From assembly GCA_001986395.2 (NCBI GenBank), contig MQVO02000009.1, positions 868,001 through 932,000 on the forward strand: a stretch of 64,000 nucleotides of DNA, in the 5' to 3' direction. Below are positions 1 to 11,541 of this stretch, piece after piece (positions within the stretch are counted from its first letter, which is position 1; each line of letters starts with the position of its first letter). Source of the DNA: Irpex lacteus. Taxonomy: Eukaryota; Basidiomycota; Agaricomycetes; Polyporales; Irpicaceae. Below the pieces are notes generated by a model, which ran no database searches, was not told the DNA's origin, and saw only the letters and a program-made list of their open reading frames with translations. The position numbers and the translations under genes are program-made.

Positions 1-991
1 TCTGATCACTGTTCTTTGACAGTGCGGCATCTCTCGAGATTCAAATGTAGCCCAGTCTCTGGCAGCATGTGTCGCTTCGCTCATATGCACAGCGATATTG
101 TAATTATCTTAATTGCCGTTCAGCATTGTTGTGCCTATACTGATGCTGATATTTCTAGGAGTACAGCGTCGATGGCCTATTTTATATGCTGCCAGATGAC
201 CCTAACGGAAACCTGGAGAACACCATCACCAGTTACGTCGAGCCTCGAGTATGCAGTCATCCTCGGTGTCCCTGCTGTGTTGTCTCCGCACCTACTATTC
301 TTCTGTCGTCAATGCGCAGTCTTCCTACGTGGTATGGAGCCTGGAACTCTGCCCGACTTGGAGACCGGGAGTGCTGTACTAATGGTCACTGACAACTCCA
401 ACTCGGAGGCCTCCAACTAAGATGTGGACATTGGTATTCGAAACTCTGTGCGGAACTAAGTACGCACAAGGCTCTCCGTCCCAGTTGTGGCTCCATTTTT
501 TTCCGAATCATATATTATATCATACTACTTATCTATCATTACCACTCATCTATTATACCACTTATATCATTTTTCGCTACCAGCTCCAGCTTGGTAGAGG
601 ATATTCACTGGTGTTCGCAGAGTGTCTGCCAAAGACGCAAGGTTTCCCAAGAAATGGCGTGCTCGAGCGCCTTCATGTTGTCGGACCCCTGAGGGGCAGT
701 ACATGTGGATTCTGGAATGCTTTAGAGAATGTGCAAATCTAACTGTGGAAATCATTCTGCGGCTGGGACTCGGGACTCCAATATTGGTGATTCATGTATT
801 CGCTGGGGCACACAAAGCTGTTGACCACGGAATGGATTCCACATGCCTATCCGAGACTGTTGGGGACATGTTGAGTATAAAAGACACGACGAGCAGGCTA
901 AGTGATTGCATGATAACCGTTGAGCCTGAGATGTAATACCTGTTTGATTACTAGTACTGTCCACTATCGACGTACATGATAATCCTCCGAA
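1..991. other. Left-edge intergenic stretch
   Basis: I see no recognisable gene here. The open frames are short, on both strands, without conserved motifs or a sensible splice pattern. A stretch near 500-575 is A+T-rich with runs such as ttatatcat. It lies downstream of the minus-strand membrane protein gene that ends near 992, so it may contain that gene's 3' region. Confidence 0.5.
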
Positions 992-2039
992 TTACAATCT
1001 TTTTTCTCTTGCGATGGGCGTCAAAGGATAGACAAACTTGATGCGAACAATGAACAACCACGCGATAAGACCAAGCCAACAGATTGAAAATACGAGCGGG
1101 TTGAGGATTAACAAAATCAATGTTGGGTTTGCCGGATGATGCTGTATGTGCGATGGCAGCCATGATTGTACACTATCCAAGAGTGGAGCGATGAGCACGG
1201 ATATCATACCCCTGAAAGCCAACAATCTGTTAATAGACAGGCACTAGACAGGGAGACGTTGCATATATGTTATTAGATTAGCACGTACCAGATAAGGAAT
1301 GCTGGTAGGCTTGCGAGAACTTGTGCTATTCTGTTCAACTCGGAGGTGTTTGCTCGGATCTGAAAATGGCAAGAAAACATCAATGACACCTCGGATGAGA
1401 GCGTCTGCGACGTCGGAGGTAATCGACAGATCACTTACCACAAGACCGTGGATAAATGTGGGTATCCATGGGCTGAAAGCCTGCACGAACGTGAACGTAT
1501 TACCGATGCCTATTAGGCAGATACAGAATGCGATTGCCCCTATATATTGCACAAGGGCCACACGAGTTCTACTTGCAATATACACACTTTCCCTTGAGTC
1601 AAGATCAGATTCCCTCGCCTCAGTAACTGACAATTGTATCGCAGACATGTGACGGAACTCACATCGCTCCGAGCATGAGGACGGCAATAGAGAGCGGACA
1701 CAACAGCAAGGCTTCGTTGTTGAGCCGTTTCATTGCGTGCGCAGCGGTCTTGTCGCGCACGATGATCTTCTCCTGAACGCGAGGTTGAGGACCGGTGCCC
1801 TCTCGGATAGAGTGCAAGCGGCGAAGATAATAACGGTGCAAGGAGAGAAGTGCGATGTGGTTGTAGATGTAGATGGACACTCGGTATACATACTTGCGCA
1901 GCTTCGAGTTGTTGCTGAGTAGCGAACTGTTTGGTTGAGATCGGGTCCGAGTTGAAGGGGGGAACGAGGCCATTGTGCGATTCGGTGAATTCCCCTCTTC
2001 CATTAGGTCCACTGGCAAGCTACCAATCGTGTCATGCAT
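992..2039 (-). CDS. Multi-pass membrane protein of unknown function, copy 1
   Basis: I do not recognise this family. A start codon at 2039 opens a protein beginning MHD, assembled from about four exons: an N-terminal exon to about 1663, a second with a long hydrophobic stretch (about 1430-1600), a short third exon (about 1295-1360) and a C-terminal exon ending at 992. It shares with two other window copies (18882-19957 and 45204-46265) the basic motif GTGPQPRVQ, the stretch IVRDK, AAHAMK and LNNE, and hydrophobic segments in the same places, so it is a real gene family. Here AMKRLNNE occurs once; the other two copies have a 5-residue duplication (AMKQLAMKQL). Its 5' flank is also related to the other copies (the string caatttgcgga and what follows). 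Three to five membrane spans are likely. Splice sites other than the first donor are provisional. Confidence 0.6.
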
Positions 2040-3069
2040 GATGGGGGAGGTGTGAGTGAGCAAGAGAACCCTTAGCATATTAATATGTAATCGACAAATT
2101 CCTAAACAGGTCATCCGCAAATTGTTCGATCAATATTTTCAGGTTGACTCACAGCCCGCGCCATTTTGCTAACCTTCACAAGGGCGGCCTCGCTTTCCTA
2201 CGGCCCAAAAAGCTCCACAAAGCGAGATAATAGTAAGAAGTATTCACCTGCATAGATATTAGTGCAACGCAAAGTAAGAGAAGTCACAAAGGGTGAAATG
2301 CGCATGAGGTGACAAAGCGATGGTGCCACCAGTGATGCGGAAGCGCACGGGAGTGGTCCGGGGTCCCGATCACATGGGCATCAGGCAAAATGTCTGGCCA
2401 CACCAGAATCCAGATCCCGCTCCCCGATCCAGATCGCGCAGTCCTATAATAGAGTATTTTGGTTGTGCAATTTAAAATGTTTTCTGCCAAATATTTGAGC
2501 AGCGCTTGGAGCGCAAATCTCTCGAATCTATGGCTACGCACCAATCATAAGGGCGGATAGATAGCGAGCCTCAGCTGTTGGAGCAACAACGGGGAAATCC
2601 GAAAGCTCCAACGATGTAGAAAAATCGTTTTAAACACCCAACCAAAATACTCTAATAAACAAACATTATATTCATAATCTACGTATAAGATTACCATGTA
2701 CTGCAAAAAACGACGGGCGGAATCAACGAGGAGGGAGAGGAATATCCACTGCATCGTCCTCATTGTTGTATACTTATATCGAATAGGGGCCTAGTAACTA
2801 GTGTCCCTTCGAGCCCAAGCCCAAGATGCGAAGTCAGGCTGAAATGAACCACAGTAGTTACCATAAACGTAGAGATAGATCTTAGATTGGTGTTGCCGCG
2901 GCACTACGTCCTCACAGCGATCAGAGAAAGTCACACTTGCGCGACCGTCGACCGCGACGTTCTGGTCATTCCCCGCTGCCTCTACAACGACGACGGCCAC
3001 TTCTTTGGCGACGGCAAGATACTCTAGCTCGTCGTGATCTCCACCGTACTCCAAGTTCCGCATGCACGA
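2040..3069. other. Intergenic region upstream of membrane gene copy 1 and MMM1
   Basis: This is the divergent promoter interval between the minus-strand membrane gene and plus-strand MMM1. About 2040-2150 resembles the 5' flank of the other two membrane gene copies. No coding sequence, RNA gene or repeat is recognisable in the rest. Confidence 0.5.
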
Positions 3070-4269
3070 ATGGCGAATGCGTATATATTCACCTTGCAAC
3101 CGACCTTTACACAAGGTCTAATACTGGGCCAATTCTCCATCTTGATTTTGCTCGTGTTCGTCCTCAAGTACCTCTTCTTGGACCCTATATCAGACCAGCC
3201 GTACAAGTCGTCGTCGTACCAGCCGCGGGTTGTACCAGATGAGGATGACGGGCAGTCGGTAGCAAGTGGTGCGGGGAAACCGCCGGGCAATGCAAGCGGC
3301 GACGGCGGCAGCGGGGTTGAAAGTGCAGACTGGATCAATATACTGCTACATCAGGTGTGTGGTACGATAGCTAACTGGCAGGGACGACATGCTGAACAGC
3401 GTTGCTTATAGGTCGTGGATGCTTACCGCACAAAGCTTCGTGGAGACTTGCCTGGTGCAGAAGGGGACGAGGTCGCACGACGCAGGGTCGAGCAGTTCGC
3501 TAACAAGATGCGACCAGCTGCATTTGTGGTATGTTCTTTTGTGCTGTGGTGGGACGTACAGGGAGATAACAAGCACACCCCAGGATCCTATCAAGGTGCA
3601 CACAGTCGATTTGGGTGTATCGGCCCCTCGACTATCGCGTGCGCGCTCACGACCCTTGAACACTCCATTGGTTGACCCTGTGAGTACGCTGTATTTCCAG
3701 AGTATATGTTCCTAATGCTTTGTGCTTGACAGCAAATCGAAGTCGACATGCATTACACCGATACCGTCTCAATATCCTTCTCAACCTCTGTATTATTAAA
3801 CTACCCCTTCCCCTCCTTCGCTCGTTTACCCATATCCCTGACTATATCACTATCATTATTCTCTTCTACGGTGAGTTTACTCCTTGTCAACTGTCGCACA
3901 TGCACACGCTAACAGAAAAAATACCCTAGATATTATTAACGCCGCCACATCCCCACTCCCCTCATCCCACCATAACTATCACGTTGCCGTCTCCCCAGAG
4001 TGACTTCACACTGGACCTCAAGACGACCTCCCTGTTGGGTAGTCGCGCGAAGCTCGCTGATGTCCCGAAACTACACGAGCTTATCACACACCAGGTTAGT
4101 CGTACTGTCTACGTCAAACTATACGCTGACGTCAAACTTGCTTGGGATGCAGATCCGACGTGCCATCATTGAGAAGGGCGTTTGGAAGGTTGTTCTGCCT
4201 GGACTATCCAGTGTACAAGAGGTCAAAGACGATGTAGAGAAGGAGCGCGAGGTTGTGGGTGCATTATAA
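3070..4269 (+). CDS. MMM1: MMM1, ERMES complex subunit (SMP domain lipid transfer protein)
   Basis: Six exons (3070-3354, 3412-3528, 3584-3679, 3733-3870, 3930-4094, 4153-4269) join in frame to a 305-aa protein. It has a short lumenal N-terminus, one membrane span at about residues 12-33 (FSILILLVFVLKYLFL), an acidic Gly/Ser-rich linker and an SMP domain beginning around SADWINILLHQ and running to near the end. The domain includes IEVDMHYTDTVSISFSTS, and KLHELITHQIRRAI near the C-terminus. In fungi MMM1 is the ER-anchored part of the ER-mitochondria encounter structure, which moves phospholipids between the two membranes with MDM12, MDM34 and MDM10. Start: the ATG at 3070 puts the membrane span in the family position. 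A segment (LSRARSRPLNTPLV) is less conserved than usual but in frame. It converges on the nuclease gene downstream. Confidence 0.93.
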
Positions 4270-4754
4270 CAGTGTAGACGTCTCTGGATATGTTACTGCG
4301 GACTTGTATATAATTGGTTCTTTACTGGTAAGTCTCCTCGCATGGGTGGTGAACAACCAATTCGCTGACCAATTTACCCCCAGTATTAGCTATGACGAAT
4401 AATTCACGAGACGAATGTTGTCACTTAACTTTTGGGGCGACGATCACGTTGAATCTTGAACGACTTGGGAGTGCAGCTGTTCAGCCTGTTATGGTCAGGT
4501 TGCTCTAATTCGAAGTTGGGGTGGCGACTATCGACGTGGTCTCTTCAAGAGATATCATGTGTGCAGGTGCCCCGTGTGTCATGGACTATAGCATGTACAT
4601 TGACCAAGGGTAAGCCGTGACGCTAACGTAGAAATTATACACAAAACCAAGCGTAACATTATACAGGCGGCACATTACGCACTGACGCGAGCTTCCAAGA
4701 AATTATAGATCTGATACCCATAGAGGCGACAAGTCGTTACGAAGAAGAAAAAAA
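4270..4754. other. Convergent intergenic region between MMM1 and the GEN1-like gene
   Basis: It holds the 3' ends of two convergent genes. No further coding potential is visible. Confidence 0.5.
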
Positions 4755-7700
4755 TCAGGAAAGATCCATAAACCGTTCGATATCCGCTAAGAAATCCTTC
4801 TGTGGCCCTTGAGACGAGCCACCCTGAGGTCGAATGGATGGGGGCCTCCGCACCGAGCTGTTAGTACGCACCGCCATCGAAGGTGGGTTTCGTTGCGTCG
4901 TCGGAGCAAAAGACATATCTTCATCGTCGTCACTGGAGACGACGACAACCTCGTTTAAACGGTGGACTGGCCGAGAACGAGATGTTGGGCGGGACGGCTG
5001 ACTGGAAGAGGAAAAGTCGAGTCGAGGGATGTCCGGGAAGAGAGCCACGGAGCGAGAGCCACTCGCAATGGGTTGACTCGAGCTCATCGGAGTTGGGCGC
5101 ATTGGACGCTGAGCCCCAGTAGGTGTCTGTAAAGCAGCAGGAGGTGCGCGGGATGTAGACGAGGGTGGTACGTCGCGTGTGGATGGTAGCTGAATCTCGG
5201 GTGTCGCGGCAGCAGAGCTGGCTATCCGTCGCCTCTTAGCTGGCTGCGAGTCAGAGAGATCTGGTGGTGTGCCAGCTTGGGCTTGAGCTTCTGCGATGGC
5301 ACGCTTGCGTTGTGCAGCTGTCATACGTTTCCTCTTCTGTGCGCCGGGGATAATACCAAGAATTTGGTCAAACATGTCGTTGAGGTGTCCCAAGCCAGAC
5401 GGGCCAGCAGCAGGTCCGTCAAGGTCATCCATAGGCTCGGCTCTGGGAGGTGGAAGCTTACGTCTCACAGGTGGATTGGGCCGCGTAGGGGCTGCGGATT
5501 CAATCTGAGTTGGGGCCATTGGTGGACGCGGTAGAGGCACGGGTGCTGGTGCTGGTGATGGTACAGGTTGTTCGTAGCGAGGCTGGCTTGGGCCAGGTAC
5601 CTGTTCGCACGGCTCCTCAACAGACTCCGGGGGTAGCCGTGCAGCAGTATATCTAGAAAACTTCACAGGCGACTGGCCATGATTTCCCGACGACGGGCCA
5701 GCCACATTGCGATGCTCGATCGCAGATACGGGGACTGGTTCAGGCTTGACTACGGGTATGTTCCATCGGGGGATATCATCCTGGACGCCTTGCTCCAAGT
5801 CAATGTAATCGAGTCGCTCTTCATCCTCCATAACCACGTAGTCGGGGTCGTCGGGGTTCGTGAACGTGAAGATGAACGCGCGATCGGAGAAGGGCTCCTC
5901 AGTTTCAATGAGCCCGACGTTCACGAACTCACGCAGGGGCGGAGGGAAGTAAGGCGGAAGGGGAGCTGGTGGAGGTGGTTGGGCTGCTCTATGTGGCAGG
6001 TGAGCGTGAGAGGCAGGGGGATAAACAAGAGGCGGACCCGGCCGAGCCGGAGTTGAGCCCCGTTCTTGACGGGCCACACGCTCCTGCTTCACTTTCGGCT
6101 CACGTGGTGGAGTGCGTGATACCGTAGGAGCTGGAGGTGGCTGACGGGTCGGCTGAGACGAAGGTCCGCTGGGTTGATGAGCTGTTGGAGCTGGCTGGGA
6201 CGGTGCGGGTCGAGCTTGTGGTTTGGTCAGAGGTGCACGGACGGGACTGGATGCTGCTTGCCGTTTAGAAGGGCTACCGTTACCCTTCGCTTTTCCCTGT
6301 CTCGCTCCCGGCCTCAGAGGAGAGCTCGTCAAGTCGAGTTCATCCTCCTCGTGCTCGTCTCCCGCCGTCTTCTTCGCCGCCTGCTTGCCCTTGCCCGCCT
6401 TTCGAGGTGCACGCGATTTAGGCTTTGCAGCTTCGATCTCGAATTCTGCGACGAGCTGTGGGTATACTTGCAACAGCATCGTTTCCGGCACCCAGAATTT
6501 CACATCCTCAGTAGGATCAAACGTTGCTGCCTTCGCGGCGAGAGTCTTCGAACCGGAGGGACGCGGAGGCTGGCTGGCCGGGAGGGCAGGAGCCTGCCCT
6601 TTAAATCCGGTCACAGCAAGCTCGACGAACTGCGCAGGGTTGATGACAAGCTCGTACTCTAACAACCCATTGGTTTCGACGGACTTGCGAGATTTGTTTA
6701 TCTTCGTAAACAAGGGCGGTGCGTTACTGGCTAGTGGAGGTGCTGCAGGAGCAGCACGGTTGACGAAGGCCGCCGCTGCACGATCGACCCTGGCAGCGGC
6801 AAGATACGAGGTTACAAGTGTGTTAGGCATACCCACCGCGTCCTCCGGAGAAGGCCGCAGCGGGCCGGTGATTTTCGAGTTATCACCTCTCGCGACCCGT
6901 TTCGACTTCTCTTTATCATCCGCCTCCAGTGCCGCTCTTCTCAGAAGATGCTTAACGAGACCTTTGTAGAACAGAGTCGAAAAGCGCTTGAGTACACCTT
7001 TTTCTCCTCCCCAGTCATCGAACTTAGATTCACAGAACTCCGCGAGACGAGGTAAGCTGGGGTTTCCTCGGTCTCTCATACGAATTCCATCACTACCGTT
7101 CATGGAGACTCTAGCGCTGGTTAGAGGATTGGCGTAAAGCTCGAAGAGGTTTAGATCTGGAAAGTTCTGAGGGATGGTAATGTCCTTCCTGCCAGGGAGA
7201 CGGCCACTACGGTTTGTACGGATCTCTTCGGTGAGTTCTTGTCGCCAGCCAGGTAGAAAGGCTTTGAAGTGCGCCGGTCCTCGATGGTACGCGGCCAACA
7301 AGCGATCCCCAAAGCCGAGACGAGCTAGGGCGTGTGCGACTTTCGGACTGAGGTTACGGATACCCTACTTGAAGGTAAGTGCATGTCATAGAGAGGATAG
7401 CAGTGCATTCACCTTATTGTTGTCGTAGTCTCCGCCACACAGGAGGGCAAACAGGATCATACCCCCACGCTTGAGCTCAACGTTCGGATTGCTTTCGATG
7501 GCGTCCGCTTCGAAGATTCGGACATGAAACTTGCTGTTAGTCCCGTTCTCGTTCTGCGCAGGATTCTTCTTATTTCCGGTGAGACTGTAGCTCATACTGA
7601 AAACCCCACGTTAGTGACGTATCTGCAGCTGAGAGCTGGCAACCCTACTTTCGAATCACCGTGCGTCCACCGAATAAGAACGTGTCGACGTCGTCCGTGA

Positions 7701-8236
7701 TAACCGCATCTATTACATCTATCCTGTTGAGATAAGCTAGTTCTGCTTCTGCCTCTCCAGGAGCCTGCAGAATGTTTTATTTACAAATAAAAGGAAAAAC
7801 GCAATGGACATGTACTTACCGTTCGCCACTCCATGCCGAAACACTCGAGCATCGTTATAAAGTCTTTGCGTATCCAATGTGAGCCTCTCTTTCCTTTCTT
7901 ACTCCCACGTTTCACGTCAGGTCTCTCCGGTCCATCGAATACGAACAAAGGCACGACGCCAGCGTCGAGGAGTTTGAAGCACCGAAATGCGAGAAGCCTT
8001 AGTTCAGGGTTCGATCCTGCATCGGTTGAGTTCTCTGCGTGGAAGAACCAAATACTGGCGTCGATCCCAACGCGCAAACCCCGGATCTCAGAGGTGTTGT
8101 TTTCGAAACCTTGCTCCATGGCATACTTGAGTAAAGCCTGCGTGTGTCCAGCTTCTTGCAGAACCTTTGTAGTTGATTAGTGCAAGTAAAAAATGGAAAA
8201 CAAATCACGTACATCCCAGAGACCAGGTACTCCCAT
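4755..8236 (-). CDS. GEN1: GEN1/YEN1-type XPG-family structure-specific nuclease
   Basis: Five exons (8236-8213, 8164-7820, 7764-7649, 7596-7413, 7364-4755) join in frame to about 1092 aa. The start MGVPGLWDVLQEAG is the typical XPG-N opening. Catalytic metal-binding acidic residues are visible: GIDASIWFFHAEN (Asp in the N region), PGEAEAELAYL (the paired Glu of XPG-I), ITDDVDTFLFGG and LLCGGDYD. A helix-hairpin-helix-like GIRNLSPKVAHALARLG follows. This order and the GLW start fit the Holliday-junction resolvase branch (GEN1/Yen1) better than FEN1 (MGI start) or EXO1. The last exon is large and mostly disordered: Pro/Ser/Ala-rich with basic patches (KRKR, AKRRRIA) that could be nuclear localisation signals, plus an acidic conserved stretch around DPDYVVMEDEERLDYIDLE. 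The ~850-residue tail exceeds that of human GEN1. The family resolves recombination intermediates in the nucleus. Confidence 0.88.
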
Positions 8237-11200
8237 GGCATCGCGTTTTCAAGGTTTTAGTCGCGTGCAGTCGTCGTCGCAGTTGGGTGCAACACCCGAG
8301 CTCGACTCGCTCACCGTGACGGGCGTCGGGCAGTGACGCGTGACTGCGCATTGACGCGCCAAGTTACAGGCGCCGGCGACTGCATCCGAGCGCTCACATA
8401 TGCATCATTCTGCCTCAGGCTATCATTAGGTCAAACTCGGTAAATGTGAACGGGCCTTGCTGCCAGTGAAAGACCTTGCTGAATTGTGGGTTTATAAAAT
8501 CTCATTGGATGGTAAGTAGCTCGTAACTTGAATTACATGGCCGTAACTGATCATTTTCCCTTCTAGTCCATGCAGTAGCAAACTATAATCGAGCATTCGT
8601 TACTGGTTGTGCAAGATGTATGTTGCACTGCCCCTCCTCACGGCTCTCTGGCAGCGTTCGTAGAACATCTGGATCCACAGGCACCACTCACAGGACCACC
8701 GAGAACGTGCACCTCCAGTCTCCATCGTAAGTATGCGGTGCCGCTGTCAGTTTGGGTTAGCTGGAGTCTGGGCGATCTTGAGCCTAACCGTTGTAGAGCT
8801 CCCATGACTTTGTGGTCCCGCCTCAAGACCGTCGGCAGAGCATGGCGGCATGTCTACCACCATCATGGATATGCGTGGGGTGTAAGTTCAGATTGTATTC
8901 ACCTTGTGGGGAGCTTCGAGCTCTGCTATTGGCGAGAGACATTTCGACTGATACGAATACCATTGGACGCGGTGGTGTGTATCCTAAAGTCGAATGAAAG
9001 TCGGGATGCTCGGACACCAGCCCGACGGTTGACTTACTATCCACCACACCACGGCAACGGCCCATCAACGACATGCTCAAAACAACTACGCAGCTGTCTT
9101 GTCAGGCGATTAATTTTATTCTACGAGGCCTTTGCGACAACATCCACGAGTGACAAGAGACCCAAATTGGGTAAACAACGGTTAATGCCAGCGACGTCTA
9201 CGCCGGGCCCGACGATTGATGAAAATTTACAGCGTCGAGTCGAGAAAGGTGAGCCACAGCTTACTTAGAGAGGCCAGTGCTGATCGCCGGAGATACGGTA
9301 CATATTCATGGAGGGATTTGTCGCTCTCACGGTGCTCTCAGTGACTCCCAAGGTATGCTCGAACATCCAGTTCCAAGGTATAGGTGTGTGCTTGCTCTCC
9401 TGTAGCGGTCGTGGCTATCCTGTCATTGACAAGGAGAACTGCCACACGTGGTGCTTGCGAGTCAAATATTATAGAATTAACTCGTCGTTATCGAGAAACT
9501 TCGCGCACACGCTCGTCGACGCTTTCCCAGAGGACGCCTCAGCCGGACACGAAGTATTCATATTGGCGTTATTCATGAATTTGTATAGGAAGTTTCTTTC
9601 ATTGTAACACTACACTAGTCGTTATTAAGTGGTTCATCTTGGTAGGAACTACCCAGATCAACAACGAGTTGGATTATATCTCACATCCGAGTCTCCAAAA
9701 ATAGTCCCTCTATCTAGATACCGAATGCGGAGTCACGACGCCTTCATCTTTGCCTCGGTGTGAGCTTCCCACGCGCACCGGCTCCGGAACACCTAACAAC
9801 CGTTGTGAGTACCTATAGAAGCTTTTGAACGTGGCAGAAATGTGTCACCGAATTCAATTTGCGTGCGTCATTGAACGCCTCGCAAAAGCTCTACTAAGGG
9901 AAATATTGCCTGAATACGCAAAGTGGTTTCCGTACATTGCAGATAACACTTGAAGCTTGATGAGATGCTTCAGCGCTGTGCAATGGTATGTTGTGAATAC
10001 AGTAGGCCACGTTGAGATAACAAACGACCAATAAGAAAGGGGAAGCAAGGGTTAGGGTTTGCAGGGCTCGACCTTGTTTAGGAAACATCAGACTTTGTGG
10101 CGTTTATGTCCGTTGCTTCCCACCATCACCTTGTCCAGCTGTGGCCATGCTACCACCGTCTTTCTTTACTCGAATCTGCGCCATGAGACAAAAGTCGAAT
10201 TGGTGCTCTTGCTGTGTGCTACGCGTATGGCATCTAATTGGCTTCCACAGGCCTGCATCGCTCGCCAATTAAGAATGCCAATGAGTTCTGGAGTTTCAAG
10301 CAGATTCAGCCATCGCCGTTGAGGCAAGCTGAGACGTATCACTTGAGTTGAATTACAGAACAGTGGCTTGGTAGTGGTGAGTGGACCCGTACTCGGCAGC
10401 GGGAAGACGGGTGGCGGCAGCGTGGACTGACATACTTCCCAGGCCATTCACAAGCGAAGATCTCCTGACAGGACTGTGCTCCTTTCTCCGCCTACCATTC
10501 TCACTCGGGATGAAACTTCCCTAGGCTTCTCTATCGCACCGGGAGGCTTCCGTCTTGGCGCATTGTGCGACTTCTCAACATCAGTGGAGACCTCCCGCGC
10601 CCTGGGCGGTATACTCAGGCGCACGTACCCACATATGGCATGCCCGCTCACAGGAACTCCGTTCTCCACTCCCATACCAGCCTGTCGCGCTTTACCTACC
10701 AATCGAGTGGGCAGCAACGCACTTTGGTTTGAATACCTACCGAACGGTAGCTTTCGCCTTTCGGACCAATGGCTGTGAGAGACCTGTGTACAAAGACGTA
10801 TTCAGTTGATGCGTCAAACGGCTGAGCGTGCACTGATATCGCTTTCACTATGTCGCTTTTGTCATTGGTGAGTCTTTGCTCTACACCACTTCAGCCCACT
10901 TACGATTGTGTGGCTCGTGACCTTCTTTTGTAATGAAGAGATATAAGCAACTCGTTCTGCGGTGCAGCATCACTTTGACCACTGATATAGAGTCATTTAC
11001 ACATCGACAGACATCCACTGGATACGAGAATTGCCTACGAATTTTCACCATGGAGGCCCTTCGCCTGAAATAAGGTACGTCAGGTCCCGTCAACTGATCA
11101 AATGTGACGGACAACTTAGCCACGGACTATGATGTCGGGGACTTTAGACGCACCGCACGAACGGTACAAGCACACGCCCACAGTCTGGGACTGGTAACTT

Positions 11201-11357
11201 GTATTCATCTCTCATGCTAGCCAATGGCAGCCCGTAACTCTCGTAAGCTTTGTCGTTTCCTACGACGTTTGCTGAGAGAAGCGGTTGTTGTACCTTCGCC
11301 GGTATGATGATCATGACAGCTTGGCCGACACATGTCCATTAATTCAAGCAATTTGCG
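8237..11357. other. 3.1-kb interval without a recognised gene
   Basis: No open frame has a recognisable domain. Several intron-like signals exist: gtaagtagct at 8511 with a tctag acceptor near 8566, another gtaagt at about 8729 with an acceptor near 8795, and gtaagttcag near 8882. A short uncharacterised spliced gene on the plus strand around 8.4-9.6 kb is therefore possible. I could not build a convincing protein from it. The right end, from about 11.2 kb, is probably peroxidase 1 promoter. Confidence 0.4.
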
Positions 11358-11375
11358 CACTCACCGTCGTGGAAT
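11358..11375 (+). promoter_or_regulatory. Shared peroxidase promoter box, gene 1
   Basis: The sequence CACTCACCGTCGTGGAAT occurs 74 bp upstream of the TATA box of peroxidase 1. It recurs, same orientation relative to the gene and with at most one mismatch, upstream of peroxidases 2 and 3. The bases just 5' (TGCGCAC) fit the metal-response consensus TGCRCNC described in fungal Mn-peroxidase promoters. Function is inferred from conservation only. Confidence 0.7.
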
Positions 11376-11449
11376 CCACATAGTGGCGTCCAGCCCGTAC
11401 ATTGACTTTGAAAATTGAGGATATTAGATGGACCATGCGGACACGAGAG

Positions 11450-11456
11450 TATAAAA
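11450..11456 (+). promoter_or_regulatory. TATA box of peroxidase 1
   Basis: TATAAAA lies 85 bp before the start codon, in the setting gagagTATAAAAggag. Confidence 0.75.
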
Positions 11457-11541
11457 GGAGGTGTTAACGAGGTCAACAATCTCCAGTGCCTCGAGCATTA
11501 CAGCCTTCGCACCCTCTCCTCAGTCGACACACTTTCGAGAA

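Noticed and set aside
6223..6969. 248-residue plus-strand frame inside the GEN1-like gene
   Set aside because: Antisense to the long last exon of the nuclease gene; Ser/Ala/Arg-rich composition reflects the GC-rich Pro/Ala-rich coding strand.
8609..9268. 219-residue frame in the 8-11 kb interval
   Set aside because: No domain or conserved motif, and several intron-like signals interrupt it; kept only as an unresolved interval.
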